The translations under genes and the position numbers were made by a program. This document shows, in pieces, positions 16,184 through 24,280 of a stretch of DNA of 38,570 nt. How positions within the stretch are numbered: position 1 is the first letter of the stretch; the number at the start of each line of letters is the position of its first letter. The notes beneath the pieces were generated by a model. It was given only the letters and a program-made list of their open reading frames with translations. It was not told the DNA's origin and searched no databases. The DNA comes from Nitrosopumilales archaeon (GTDB lineage: Archaea; Thermoproteota; Nitrososphaeria; Nitrososphaerales; Nitrosopumilaceae): contig QYQE01000009.1 in the NCBI GenBank assembly GCA_007280335.1, forward strand, positions 1 through 38,570, in the 5' to 3' direction.

Positions 16184-16280
16184 TCATTTACTAGGTTCTA
16201 CATTTTCAAGGTCTTCTTCAAGCTCCTTTACCAAACCCTTCCACCATTCTTGAAATTCCACCTCCGAGATTTTCTTTCAT
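16184..16280 (-). pseudogene. Possible 31-residue microprotein, broken by one base
   Basis: On the minus strand a short run reads EVEFQEWWKGLVKELEEDLE and then NVEPSK-stop, a convincing acidic amphipathic sequence. It has no ATG in frame, but removing one A after the ATG at 16280 gives a 31-residue frame starting MKKISEVEF. Strict reading would allow only a 25-residue frame from GTG 16261. It lies opposite the winged-helix gene with an inverted repeat upstream. This is weak evidence: short length and no homology in hand. Confidence 0.25.
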
Positions 16281-16289
16281 ATTTTTTCT

Positions 16290-16310
16290 TATAACATATT
16301 TTTTGTTATA
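16290..16310. promoter_or_regulatory. Inverted repeat TATAACA-N7-TGTTATA
   Basis: Perfect 7-bp arms (16290-16296 and 16304-16310) around a 7-bp A/T spacer, placed 94 bp upstream of the winged-helix gene and 10 bp upstream of the possible microprotein. The symmetry fits a dimeric regulator site, perhaps for the winged-helix protein itself. It differs from the copper-island palindrome. Confidence 0.4.
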
Positions 16311-16333
16311 CGAAGAAATACCTTCATCTGGAC

Positions 16334-16348
16334 TTTACAATTGTCAAA
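16334..16348. promoter_or_regulatory. Variant operator TTTACAATTGTCAAA, site 6
   Basis: The left arm and centre match the island palindrome (TTTACAATTGT), but a C is inserted in the right arm before AAA. It lies about 63 bp upstream of the winged-helix gene start (16404), farther than the usual 46 bp. It may be a weak or decayed site. Confidence 0.5.
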
Positions 16349-16403
16349 ATGATATTCCATAACACCTTTTAATTATTCAACGGTACACGAAGCTGATTAA
16401 CAA

Positions 16404-16721
16404 ATGGCAGGTGATCCATATGCTAAACGTCTATTGTGGTTTGTATTTACAGGCTCAAAGGGTGGTTTAAACAGAATTCGATTGATATCAGTTATTAGAA
16501 AAATGCCGCTTAATGCAAATCAGCTTGCCAAAGAACTAGGATTAGATTATAAGGCAATTCAGCATCATGTCAACGTTCTTGAGAAAAATAATCTCATAAC
16601 TCGGGTTGGAGAAAAATACGGGGCAACTTTTTTCATTTCCACATTTTTAGAGGTTAATTTAGAAACATTTGATGAAATTGTAACTAAATTGGAACAAAGT
16701 AAATATGCTAAGAGAGGTTAA
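16404..16721 (+). CDS. ArsR-like winged-helix transcription regulator
   Basis: A 105-residue DNA-binding protein. Residues 25-75 form a winged helix: RLISVIRKMPLNANQLAKEL, then LDYKAIQHHVNVLEKNNLI with the recognition helix, then RVGEKYGATFFIS as the wing. A C-terminal helix (LETFDEIVTKLEQSKYAKRG) probably dimerises. No cysteine metal site is present, so it does not look like a metal sensor itself. Archaeal genes of this type often pair with a small membrane protein, as here (10-bp gap to the next gene). Confidence 0.85.
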   Translation: MAGDPYAKRLLWFVFTGSKGGLNRIRLISVIRKMPLNANQLAKELGLDYKAIQHHVNVLEKNNLITRVGEKYGATFFISTFLEVNLETFDEIVTKLEQSKYAKRG

Positions 16722-16731
16722 ATTTTTTTAA

Positions 16732-17016
16732 ATGGAACCAATAATGACTGCAAGTACTATTGTATCAGGAGCTAACCTAGTTGTATTGGGTGTGTTAGTT
16801 GGAGTTTTTATCAAAATCTATTCAAGAACAAAAGCACAGCTTCCACTTGGAATGATATTTTTTGCTGGACTGTTATTTTTGCATAATGTGATAGGAGTAT
16901 ATGCTTATTTTTCAATGATGGAACTTTATGCCATTGCTCTTTTACCTTACTTACTTGCAGTTCATGTTGCAGAACTTGCCGGTATCCTGATATTTCTTAA
17001 GATAACATTACAGTAG
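16732..17016 (+). CDS. Three-helix membrane partner of the winged-helix regulator
   Basis: A 94-residue protein with three hydrophobic segments (about 8-28, 38-58 and 66-90) separated by short loops (YSRTKAQLP). There are no charged catalytic motifs. It is the second gene of a two-gene unit with the winged-helix regulator. Such pairs are widespread in archaea and may form a membrane-linked sensing module, but the signal is unknown. Confidence 0.65.
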   Translation: MEPIMTASTIVSGANLVVLGVLVGVFIKIYSRTKAQLPLGMIFFAGLLFLHNVIGVYAYFSMMELYAIALLPYLLAVHVAELAGILIFLKITLQ

Positions 17017-17065
17017 ATTTAGATAATTGTAAATTTGAGTGCAAAATTAACAATGTTATACAAAA

Positions 17066-17422
17066 ATGTCACTTAACATCTATGTGGATGGTTCTGGTGG
17101 ACCAAATTCTGGCTTTGGATTCTTTGTAAAAGAGACAGGAGAATCGTTTTACAAAAAAGAACCAAATATAACAAATAATCAGGCAGAATACATGGCAATA
17201 ATCATGGTTTTAAAAAAATTTCTAGATCATAACAGCGAGATAAACATTTACAGCGACTCTAAAAATACTGCAGCCCAACTAAATCACGAATACGCCATTA
17301 ATAGTGACCAACTCCGAACTTTAGCAATGGAAGCCTGGAATCTAATAGGCAAATACACAAATCTTAAGATAATATGGATTCCAAGAAACGAAAATCTTGC
17401 AGGAAAGATGCTTGGAAGCTGA
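17066..17422 (+). CDS. RNase HI-like protein lacking the last catalytic Asp
   Basis: A 118-residue RNase H-fold protein. Three of the four usual acidic residues are visible: D8 (YVDGSGG), E41 (NNQAEYMA) and D64 (IYSDS). The fourth, normally in an (A)D(x)LA motif near the C-terminus, is G113 here (ENLAGKML), and the protein ends right after it. RNase HI cleaves the RNA of RNA-DNA hybrids using these acids and two Mg ions. Activity may be reduced, or a neighbouring acid may substitute. It stands alone between the regulator pair and the carbon-cycle genes. Confidence 0.85.
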   Translation: MSLNIYVDGSGGPNSGFGFFVKETGESFYKKEPNITNNQAEYMAIIMVLKKFLDHNSEINIYSDSKNTAAQLNHEYAINSDQLRTLAMEAWNLIGKYTNLKIIWIPRNENLAGKMLGS

Positions 17423-17499
17423 GTAATAGTTAAACAATTTATCTTCTGAAGTACGGATAAACTTATTATACAAATCAATTTGATCCCAATTCATTCAAA

Positions 17500-19605
17500 A
17501 TGACTGATTCTGTTTTCCTTTCTCCAAAATCTATTGCAATAGTAGGTGCGTCTGATAAAGAAGGCAGTGTTGGCTGTGCCATTACATCTAACATATTGAA
17601 AGGATATACAGGCAAAATTTTTCCTATCAGTCTAACTAGAGAAACAGTTTTTGATAAAAAAGCATACAAAAGTGTTTTGGATGTTCCAGAAGAAATTGAT
17701 CTTGCGGTAGTTATAACAAAAAATGATGTAGTACCATCTGTGCTTGAAGAATGCGGTAAAAAGAAATTGAAAGGTGTTATCATAATCACTGCTGGCTTTA
17801 AAGAAGTAAATGAGGAAGGTGCAACACTTGAAAGAAGATTAGGAAAAATTGCAAAACAATACAATTTGCGAATTATTGGTCCAAATTGCCTTGGAGTGAT
17901 GAACCTTGCTCCTCAAACAATGATGAATTCTACTTTTCTCAAAGTCACTCCAAAATCTGGAGAAATCGCACTTGTCTCACAAAGCGGTGCAATATGCGCT
18001 GCATTAGTAGAGGATGCAAGTGCACAAGGAATTGGGTTTTCTGCAGTAATTAGTATGGGAAACAAAGTAGATCTCAATGAAGTTGATATACTTAAGATGC
18101 TAGCAGAACACGAACAAACCAAAGTAATAGTAATGTATCTTGAGGACTTGGGAAATGGTCAAGAATTCTTGAAAATATGTAAACAGATAACACGTCTTAA
18201 TTCTGTAAAAAAACCAGTCGTTGTTTTAAAATCCGGTCGTAGTCCTGAAGGCGCAAAGGCGGCAATGTCGCATACCGGTGCATTGATGGGCTCTGACGAA
18301 ATTTATGATGCATTGTTAAAACAATCAGGAGCCATTAGAGTGGATACCATGGAAGAATTGTTTGATTATGCTGTTGCTTTTTCAAAACAACCTCTTCCAA
18401 CAAAAGGAGATTTGGTTATAGTTTCTAATGCTGGAGGACCTGCAATAATCTCTACAGATGCTTGTTCTAAGCTTGGAATAAAAATGGCAACCATTGAAGA
18501 CATACGACCAAAAATAAATGCGGTTATTCCACCATGGGGTTCTTCAAGAAACCCAGTTGATATTGTAGGTGATGCAGATTTTAATAGATTTGATAATGTG
18601 CTAAATGAAGTTCTTGCACACCCAAATGTGGGTTCAGTTATTGCAATGTGTACACCTTCTGCAACTTTGGACTACAACAAGCTTGCTGAAGTTATTGTTA
18701 GAGTTTCCAAAAAATACAACAAAACAATACTTGCAAGCCTTATGGGCTTGGACGAAGGAATAAAAAACAAAGAAATTCTTGCAGAAGGAGGAGTACCTCA
18801 TTATGGATATGCAGAAACTGCAATAAGGTCTCTAAATGCAATGCTACGGTTTACGGAATGGTCAAATACCCAAGAAGGAAAAACACACAAATTTGCAGTC
18901 AACAAAAAGAAAGTTGAAAAAGTATTTGAAAAAGTAAAAGAAGAAGGGAGGACAAATCTTCTTGAAGAAGAAGGACAAGAAGTTTTACGTGCGTATGGTT
19001 TCCCAATTCCTAAAAGTATCCTAGCTAAAAAAGACAAAGAAGCAATACAGGCTGCAAAGAAAATTGGATATCCAGTTGTAATGAAAATAGTATCTCCACA
19101 AATCATCCACAAGTCAGACGCGGGGGGAGTAAAGGTAGGATTAAAAAATTCTCAGGAAGTAAAAAATGCTTTTAAAGAAATAATTAAGAATGCAAAAAAA
19201 TACAACAAAAAAGCTATCATCAAAGGTGTTTTGATACAAGAAATGGTAAAGGGAGGAAAAGAAACAATCATTGGCTCAAAACTTGAATCAGGATTTGGAC
19301 CTGTCGTAATGTTTGGTATGGGAGGAATCTATGTCGAAGTTTTAAAAGATGTTACATTCAGACTCGCTCCAATTACTGATTCAGAAGCAGATGAAATGAT
19401 CTCTTCTATAAAAACAAACAAACTATTGCAAGGTGTTCGTGGTGAAAAACCATCTGACACCAAAAAATTATCCGAGTGTTTACAAAGAATATCACAACTT
19501 GTTAGTGACTTTAAAGAAATAAAGGAACTTGATATGAATCCAGTTTTAGTTTTTGAAAAGGGTAAAGGTTGTAAGGTAGTAGATGTAAGAATTGGTCTTG
19601 TCTGA
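17500..19605 (+). CDS. ADP-forming acyl-CoA synthetase, probable 4-hydroxybutyrate-CoA ligase
   Basis: It activates a carboxylic acid with CoA and ATP, releasing ADP. The 701 residues combine both subunits of the NDP-forming family: a CoA-binding Rossmann domain (5-130, KSIAIVGASDKEGSVG), succinyl-CoA-ligase-like domains with the phosphohistidine in AKAAMSHTGA (H258), and a C-terminal ATP-grasp domain (about 480-701, VMKIVSPQIIHKSDAGGVKV). In Nitrosopumilus maritimus the ADP-forming 4-hydroxybutyrate ligase (Nmar_0206) is next to 4-hydroxybutyryl-CoA dehydratase (Nmar_0207), the same order as here. Context thus picks 4-hydroxybutyrate over 3-hydroxypropionate as substrate. Confidence 0.9.
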   Translation: MTDSVFLSPKSIAIVGASDKEGSVGCAITSNILKGYTGKIFPISLTRETVFDKKAYKSVLDVPEEIDLAVVITKNDVVPSVLEECGKKKLKGVIIITAGFKEVNEEGATLERRLGKIAKQYNLRIIGPNCLGVMNLAPQTMMNSTFLKVTPKSGEIALVSQSGAICAALVEDASAQGIGFSAVISMGNKVDLNEVDILKMLAEHEQTKVIVMYLEDLGNGQEFLKICKQITRLNSVKKPVVVLKSGRSPEGAKAAMSHTGALMGSDEIYDALLKQSGAIRVDTMEELFDYAVAFSKQPLPTKGDLVIVSNAGGPAIISTDACSKLGIKMATIEDIRPKINAVIPPWGSSRNPVDIVGDADFNRFDNVLNEVLAHPNVGSVIAMCTPSATLDYNKLAEVIVRVSKKYNKTILASLMGLDEGIKNKEILAEGGVPHYGYAETAIRSLNAMLRFTEWSNTQEGKTHKFAVNKKKVEKVFEKVKEEGRTNLLEEEGQEVLRAYGFPIPKSILAKKDKEAIQAAKKIGYPVVMKIVSPQIIHKSDAGGVKVGLKNSQEVKNAFKEIIKNAKKYNKKAIIKGVLIQEMVKGGKETIIGSKLESGFGPVVMFGMGGIYVEVLKDVTFRLAPITDSEADEMISSIKTNKLLQGVRGEKPSDTKKLSECLQRISQLVSDFKEIKELDMNPVLVFEKGKGCKVVDVRIGLV

Positions 19606-19677
19606 TACCAAGTGTTTTCTTACTGTTGAATAAGACTTGTTTAGAATATTTATATTGCTTTGAGAGAGAATAGCTGT

Positions 19678-21192
19678 ATGCCAATAAGGACTGGTGCTGA
19701 GTATATTAACAGTCTAAGGGGAAGAAATCTCAAAGTCTATCTTTTTGGAGAACTGGTCAAAGAACCCGTAGATCATCCGATAATTAGGCCTTCTATTAAC
19801 GCGGTTGCTGAAACTTATGATTTAGCAGTAAGAGAGGAAGAACTTGCTACTGCCAAATCATCATTAACTGGGCAAAAAATTAATAGGTTTTTGCATATTG
19901 TTCAAAGCCCAGAAGATCTTGTCAATCAAAATAAGATGCAAAGGAAACTTGGACAAAATACTGGAACATGCTTCCAGAGATGCGTTGGTATGGATGCATT
20001 AAACTCGCTTTACTCTGTTACTTATGAAATAGATGAAAAATATAAAACAAATTATCATAAACGATTAATTGATTTTATAAAAATAGTACAAAATGAAAAT
20101 CTTGTAATTGGGGGTGCTATGACTGATCCGAAAGGAGATAGAAGTAAAGCTCCACATGAACAGGAGGATCCTGACATGTACTTACATATAGTAGAAAAAA
20201 ATGACAAAGGAGTTATAGTAAAAGGAGCAAAAGCTCATCAGACAGGTTGCATTAACTCTCACTGGATAATTATCATGCCAACGATGAGATTACAAGAAAA
20301 TGATAAAGACTATGCAATAGTAGGAACTGTAAAAGCCGATGCTCCTGGAATAACCTATATTTATGGTCGTCAATCGTGCGACACAAGAAGTATGGAAGAA
20401 GGAGATATTGATTCTGGAAATGCAAAGTTTTCCGGGCAGGAGGCTATGATAATTTTTGATAATGTTTTCATTCCATGGGAACATGTATTCATGAACGGTG
20501 AATTTGAATATGCTTCAATGCTTATTGAAAGATTTACCTGTTATCATAGAAGAAGCTATGTTTGTAAAACGGGCCTCGGAGATGTACTGATTGGTGCCGC
20601 TGCAGCTATTGCAGACTATAATGGAATTCCAAATGTATCTCACATAAAAGACAAGCTTGTGGAAATGACTCATCTAAATGAGAGCATATATGCTGCAGGA
20701 ATTGCTTCTTCATACCAAGCTCATAGAACAAAATCTGGAGCGTGGTTAAATGATGATATGCTTGCTAACGTGTGTAAACATAACGTTACAAGATTTCCAT
20801 ATGAAATAGGTAGATTAGCTCAGGATATTGCTGGCGGTCTTATGGTAACGCTTCCATCAGAAAAAGACTTTAGAAACCCCGAAACAGGACCAATACTTCG
20901 AAAGTATCTGAAAGGAAGAAAAGGCGTAGATGTTGAAAATAGAATGAGAATTCTTAGATTGATCGAAAACATGACTATGGGAAGAAATGCTGTAGGGTAT
21001 CTAACAGAATCAATGCATGGGGCAGGATCTCCACAAGCACAACGAATTAACATTGCACGTCTAATGCAACTTGAATATAAGAAAAAGCTTGCAAAAAATC
21101 TTGCTAGTGTAAAAGATGATGTTACTGATCTTACTCAAGAACAAGCAGATTATTTTGAGCGCGTATTCAAAGTAAGTAAAACTCAGAACTAA
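19678..21192 (+). CDS. 4-hydroxybutyryl-CoA dehydratase
   Basis: A [4Fe-4S]/FAD radical enzyme that converts 4-hydroxybutyryl-CoA to crotonyl-CoA, the signature step of the 3-hydroxypropionate/4-hydroxybutyrate cycle. From the ATG at 19678 it is 504 residues. The cluster ligands are in GTCFQRCVG (C98, C102) and CYHRRSYVCKTG (H290, C296), matching the Cys-Cys-His-Cys set of the clostridial enzyme. An in-frame TTG at 19660 is open, but a TATA (ATATTTATATTG) lies 26 bp before the ATG, so I use the ATG. It follows its pathway partner and likely has its own promoter. Confidence 0.95.
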   Translation: MPIRTGAEYINSLRGRNLKVYLFGELVKEPVDHPIIRPSINAVAETYDLAVREEELATAKSSLTGQKINRFLHIVQSPEDLVNQNKMQRKLGQNTGTCFQRCVGMDALNSLYSVTYEIDEKYKTNYHKRLIDFIKIVQNENLVIGGAMTDPKGDRSKAPHEQEDPDMYLHIVEKNDKGVIVKGAKAHQTGCINSHWIIIMPTMRLQENDKDYAIVGTVKADAPGITYIYGRQSCDTRSMEEGDIDSGNAKFSGQEAMIIFDNVFIPWEHVFMNGEFEYASMLIERFTCYHRRSYVCKTGLGDVLIGAAAAIADYNGIPNVSHIKDKLVEMTHLNESIYAAGIASSYQAHRTKSGAWLNDDMLANVCKHNVTRFPYEIGRLAQDIAGGLMVTLPSEKDFRNPETGPILRKYLKGRKGVDVENRMRILRLIENMTMGRNAVGYLTESMHGAGSPQAQRINIARLMQLEYKKKLAKNLASVKDDVTDLTQEQADYFERVFKVSKTQN

Positions 21193-21219
21193 ATTTAGTA
21201 ATCGTTTTTACGAAATTAA

Positions 21220-21879
21220 TTATTCTTTTAAATCTTTATTTTCTGTACTAATGTTTGTATATTCATTATCAGGAATTTTATCAAACTCATTTGAAGTTAT
21301 AGAATCTGGCATTTTGGAATCTTCAGTAGGGAACATTTTGGGATCTTCACCCGAAGGTTTATCCGAAAGAATTCCTGATTCAGATTTTTTTCCAAATTGT
21401 TTGACAAGCATTATTCCAATAATTACTGCAATTATGATGTAATTTATGGGAGGAGTAAGTATTCTTGTAACATATCCTATTTGTGGTATTACGTATTCTA
21501 CCTTACCTATGTAATCTTGTTTGGTTATTGGGAAATCGGTTCCTGGAATTGAGCCTGGATTGGCATCTCCCTTTGTTCTAATTACAAGAGGGTTCTTCTG
21601 TAGAATCTCAGCTACTCTGTGTACAATTACCCTGTCATGACCATTCGGTCTATTGAAAACTATGATGTCGCCTACTTTGATGTGATCGAAGGGGACATTA
21701 CCTTGTACGACAATGACATCAAAAACATTGAGATTGGGTATCATACTACCACTTGAAACCACATAAAATGGATTTTCTGTTCCAAATGTTACGCGTAAAC
21801 CGATCCATATTATCGCAATACCTATTGCAACTATTATTACGTCCTTTACAATTGCTTTAGTTCCAGAACGCTTTTTCAA
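21220..21879 (-). CDS. Archaeal signal peptidase I (Sec11-type)
   Basis: It removes signal peptides from secreted proteins at the outer membrane face. Residues 12-31 form a membrane anchor. Conserved boxes follow: SSGSMIPNL with the nucleophile S45, GDIIVFNRPNGHDRVIVHRV with the catalytic H87 (archaeal enzymes use Ser-His in place of Ser-Lys), and TKGDANPGSIPG. A second membrane helix lies at about 140-162, then an acidic, low-complexity cytoplasmic tail (SGEDPKMFPTEDSKM). It converges on the dehydratase gene, 27 bp apart. Confidence 0.93.
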   Translation of the reverse strand: MKKRSGTKAIVKDVIIVAIGIAIIWIGLRVTFGTENPFYVVSSGSMIPNLNVFDVIVVQGNVPFDHIKVGDIIVFNRPNGHDRVIVHRVAEILQKNPLVIRTKGDANPGSIPGTDFPITKQDYIGKVEYVIPQIGYVTRILTPPINYIIIAVIIGIMLVKQFGKKSESGILSDKPSGEDPKMFPTEDSKMPDSITSNEFDKIPDNEYTNISTENKDLKE

Positions 21880-21932
21880 TCACGTTTTGTTCTTAAAGTT
21901 AGTAAGATAAATCTTACTTAACATTGTTCATT

Positions 21933-22667
21933 CTATTTTGTCTTTTTACCGCAACTTTCACAGAATTTTGAATCAGAATTATTTACATAACCACACCCAT
22001 CGCATTTTGTAGAAGTTCCTGATTCCATTCCACCTAATAATACAATTTCACCAATTTTTTTTATTTCATCCCACTTTATTGCTACGTCATTCCCATCATT
22101 TTTTGTAACTATAAGAACGACACCGGCTTGCCCCATTTGAATCCCGACCTGTTTTACATTGCCAATTTTTCGCGCTTCTGAATCATAAACAGACATTCCA
22201 GTTATGGAATTAAAAGTTGTTACTCCTGATAAGGCAAGCTCTGATTGATAACCTGCCTGCGGTGGTGTATAACTAGGAATAGAAGGTTCAATTATATTTT
22301 GACTTGTCACTGATTGCTGTTTTGCTAATCCAATCTCTACACTCTCGTTTGGCTTGCTAAAGTTTCTGTACTCTGCAAGAACAGAACCACAAGTTGTGCA
22401 AACATACTGCCCTTTCTCCAAAAGAACCAAGTTATCTGCTACAATTTCATTTGGCGTTTCATAATCGATTTTTGGACTGCCCTCATAATCCTTTTCGCAT
22501 GTGTTGCAAAAATATTTTGAAATCTTATCTACATCTATTCTACCTACTGGAGCCAAAAATAGATCTGGACCACCAAGGTTTCCTTTCCTTTGTTGGTCAT
22601 CTGTAACAGATGCCATAATGTATCCACCAGAGCCTCTTAATTTTTTTAATCGTAAATCATTACTCAT
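21933..22667 (-). CDS. PRC-barrel protein with zinc ribbons
   Basis: A 244-residue soluble protein. An N-terminal part has CxxC pairs (FCNTCEKDYEG near residue 53, VCTTCGSVLAEY near 95). The middle (about 145-205) reads ITGMSVYDSEARKIGNVKQV and then DVAKWDEI-like sequence (VAIKWDEIKKIGEIVLL), a PRC-barrel domain found in ribosome-maturation and photosynthetic-reaction-centre proteins. The C-terminus is a zinc ribbon (CDGCGYVNN, then KFCESCGKKTK). Role unknown; PRC plus ribbon suggests binding to RNA, protein or metal. It has its own start near a divergent gap with the helicase. Confidence 0.75.
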   Translation of the reverse strand: MSNDLRLKKLRGSGGYIMASVTDDQQRKGNLGGPDLFLAPVGRIDVDKISKYFCNTCEKDYEGSPKIDYETPNEIVADNLVLLEKGQYVCTTCGSVLAEYRNFSKPNESVEIGLAKQQSVTSQNIIEPSIPSYTPPQAGYQSELALSGVTTFNSITGMSVYDSEARKIGNVKQVGIQMGQAGVVLIVTKNDGNDVAIKWDEIKKIGEIVLLGGMESGTSTKCDGCGYVNNSDSKFCESCGKKTK

Positions 22668-22854
22668 GATTTAGGATAATAAAAAAGTCATTTAAGTATG
22701 TTCAGATCTAAATATTGCAAAAAATTAACTTGAAATGACTCATCTATGGTTTAAATGTTATACAAATTTAAAAAATCACGCTATTTTTTTCAATAAATTG
22801 GAAAGGGTTAATAGAGGCAAAAACTGAGCTAAAACATCGAAAATAATGACGGAA

Positions 22855-22884
22855 TAAGCAATGAGCTTTCTCTGTCATTGCTTA
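22855..22884 (+). promoter_or_regulatory. 10-bp hairpin in the leader of the DEAD-box helicase gene
   Basis: TAAGCAATGA (22855-22864) pairs perfectly with TCATTGCTTA (22875-22884) across a 10-nt loop, ending 19 bases before the helicase start. Most genes here are leaderless, so a stable leader stem is unusual. It may regulate translation, possibly through unwinding by the helicase it precedes. The rest of the 236-bp gap (22668-22903) holds A/T-rich promoter sequence. Confidence 0.55.
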
Positions 22885-22903
22885 AGAAAGATGATGAAAG
22901 AAA

Positions 22904-24217
22904 TTGAAAAAATTTGAAGAATTAGGAATTAAAAAATCCATACTCGATGGGCTAAAGGATATGAATTTCCAGGAACCTTTTCCAATACAAGCAGCGGCAA
23001 TACCAGTTCTTCTTTCAGGTCAGGATGTTATTGGGCAAGCACATACCGGAACAGGTAAGACTGCCGCATTTTCGTTACCAATTTTACAAAATATTGTTCC
23101 AAAAGGAGGAATACAAGCACTAATTTTAGCTCCAACAAGAGAACTTGCAGTTCAAATTTCTGGTGAGATTAATAAATTTGCTAAATATACAGGAATAAGA
23201 AATGTTACCATTTACGGTGGACAAAGCATCAATGTTCAATTCAATGATCTTGATAGAGGTGTAGAGATTGTTGTCGCAACACCAGGTAGACTTATTGATC
23301 ATTTGAAACGAGGTTCAATTGAACTGAATGATATCAAGTTTGTAATACTTGATGAGGCTGATACAATGCTTGACATGGGTTTTATTGATGACATTAAATT
23401 CATCTTAGATCTAGCTCCTGAACGTAGAATAACTGCACTCTTTTCTGCTACAATACCAGCGGAAATACTCAGACTTGCAGAAAAATACATGAGACATCCA
23501 CAACAGATCTTTATAGATGCTGATGACTTGAGCGGAGAGGGAATAGATCAAGCATTCCTAATCATAAAAGATCGAGAAAAAACTGATTATTTAATGAAAT
23601 TTATAAAAGAAAACAAGACTGGTCAAACTATAGTATTCTGTTCTACAAAAGATAGAACAAGACGAGTTTCACATGAACTTACCAAGGCAAACTTTAACGT
23701 TGTAACAATCCAAGGAGATTTGTCACAATTTAGACGTGATAAATCAATGTTCCTGTTCAAAAAAGGGAAAGCTGACATTCTAGTGGCAACTGATGTTGCT
23801 GCTAGAGGAATAGATGTACCAGAAGTTGCACTTGTAATAAATTATGATGTTCCAAACCAGGACTTGGTTTACTTTCACAGAATTGGACGAACTGCAAGAG
23901 CCGGCGGTACAGGAAGGGCAATTACACTAGTATCTTATTCTTCAGTTGGAGATTTTAGAGCAATAGCTAGACAGACAAAAGTACAGATGACCGATCTTAA
24001 CAAAGAACTAGGAATTGAAGTAAAAATCCCTGACACACTAAAAAGAGAAACGGGTCATAGAGGATTTGGTGGTAATCGCAGATACACCGGAAGAAGTCGT
24101 TATGGTGGTGGAGGAGGAGGCCGAAAATATGGAGGTAGATCTGAAGGCAGATCTGAACATGGAGAAAGACATTCAGGCGGCGGTAAACATTATTACGGTT
24201 TACGAAGTAGATGGTAA
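22904..24217 (+). CDS. DEAD-box ATP-dependent RNA helicase
   Basis: It remodels RNA structure, likely in ribosome assembly or cold adaptation. The 437 residues show the Q motif (FQEPFPIQ), motif I AHTGTGKT, Ia APTRELA, Ib TPGR, II DEAD, III SAT, V ATDVAARGID and VI HRIGRTARAG. The C-terminal tail (about 385-437) is Gly/Arg-rich (RYGGGGGGRKYGGRSEGR), a typical RNA-binding extension. The TTG start gives MKKFEELGIKKS; a tiny overlapping frame from ATG 22891 to 22917 precedes it. A hairpin sits in the leader. Confidence 0.95.
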   Translation: MKKFEELGIKKSILDGLKDMNFQEPFPIQAAAIPVLLSGQDVIGQAHTGTGKTAAFSLPILQNIVPKGGIQALILAPTRELAVQISGEINKFAKYTGIRNVTIYGGQSINVQFNDLDRGVEIVVATPGRLIDHLKRGSIELNDIKFVILDEADTMLDMGFIDDIKFILDLAPERRITALFSATIPAEILRLAEKYMRHPQQIFIDADDLSGEGIDQAFLIIKDREKTDYLMKFIKENKTGQTIVFCSTKDRTRRVSHELTKANFNVVTIQGDLSQFRRDKSMFLFKKGKADILVATDVAARGIDVPEVALVINYDVPNQDLVYFHRIGRTARAGGTGRAITLVSYSSVGDFRAIARQTKVQMTDLNKELGIEVKIPDTLKRETGHRGFGGNRRYTGRSRYGGGGGGRKYGGRSEGRSEHGERHSGGGKHYYGLRSRW

Positions 24218-24280
24218 AAAACTACAAATAAAATCGCTCAATATATTTAGGGATGTTATAATTAATTAATTTAGATAAAA

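Noticed and set aside
17023-17034. Half-site AATTGTAAAT upstream of the RNase H-like gene
   Set aside because: Only one arm is present; A/T-rich sequence makes single arms common.
21844-21859. TTTACAATTGCTTTAG resembling the island palindrome
   Set aside because: It lies inside the signal peptidase coding region, the right arm does not match, and no gene starts at the proper distance.
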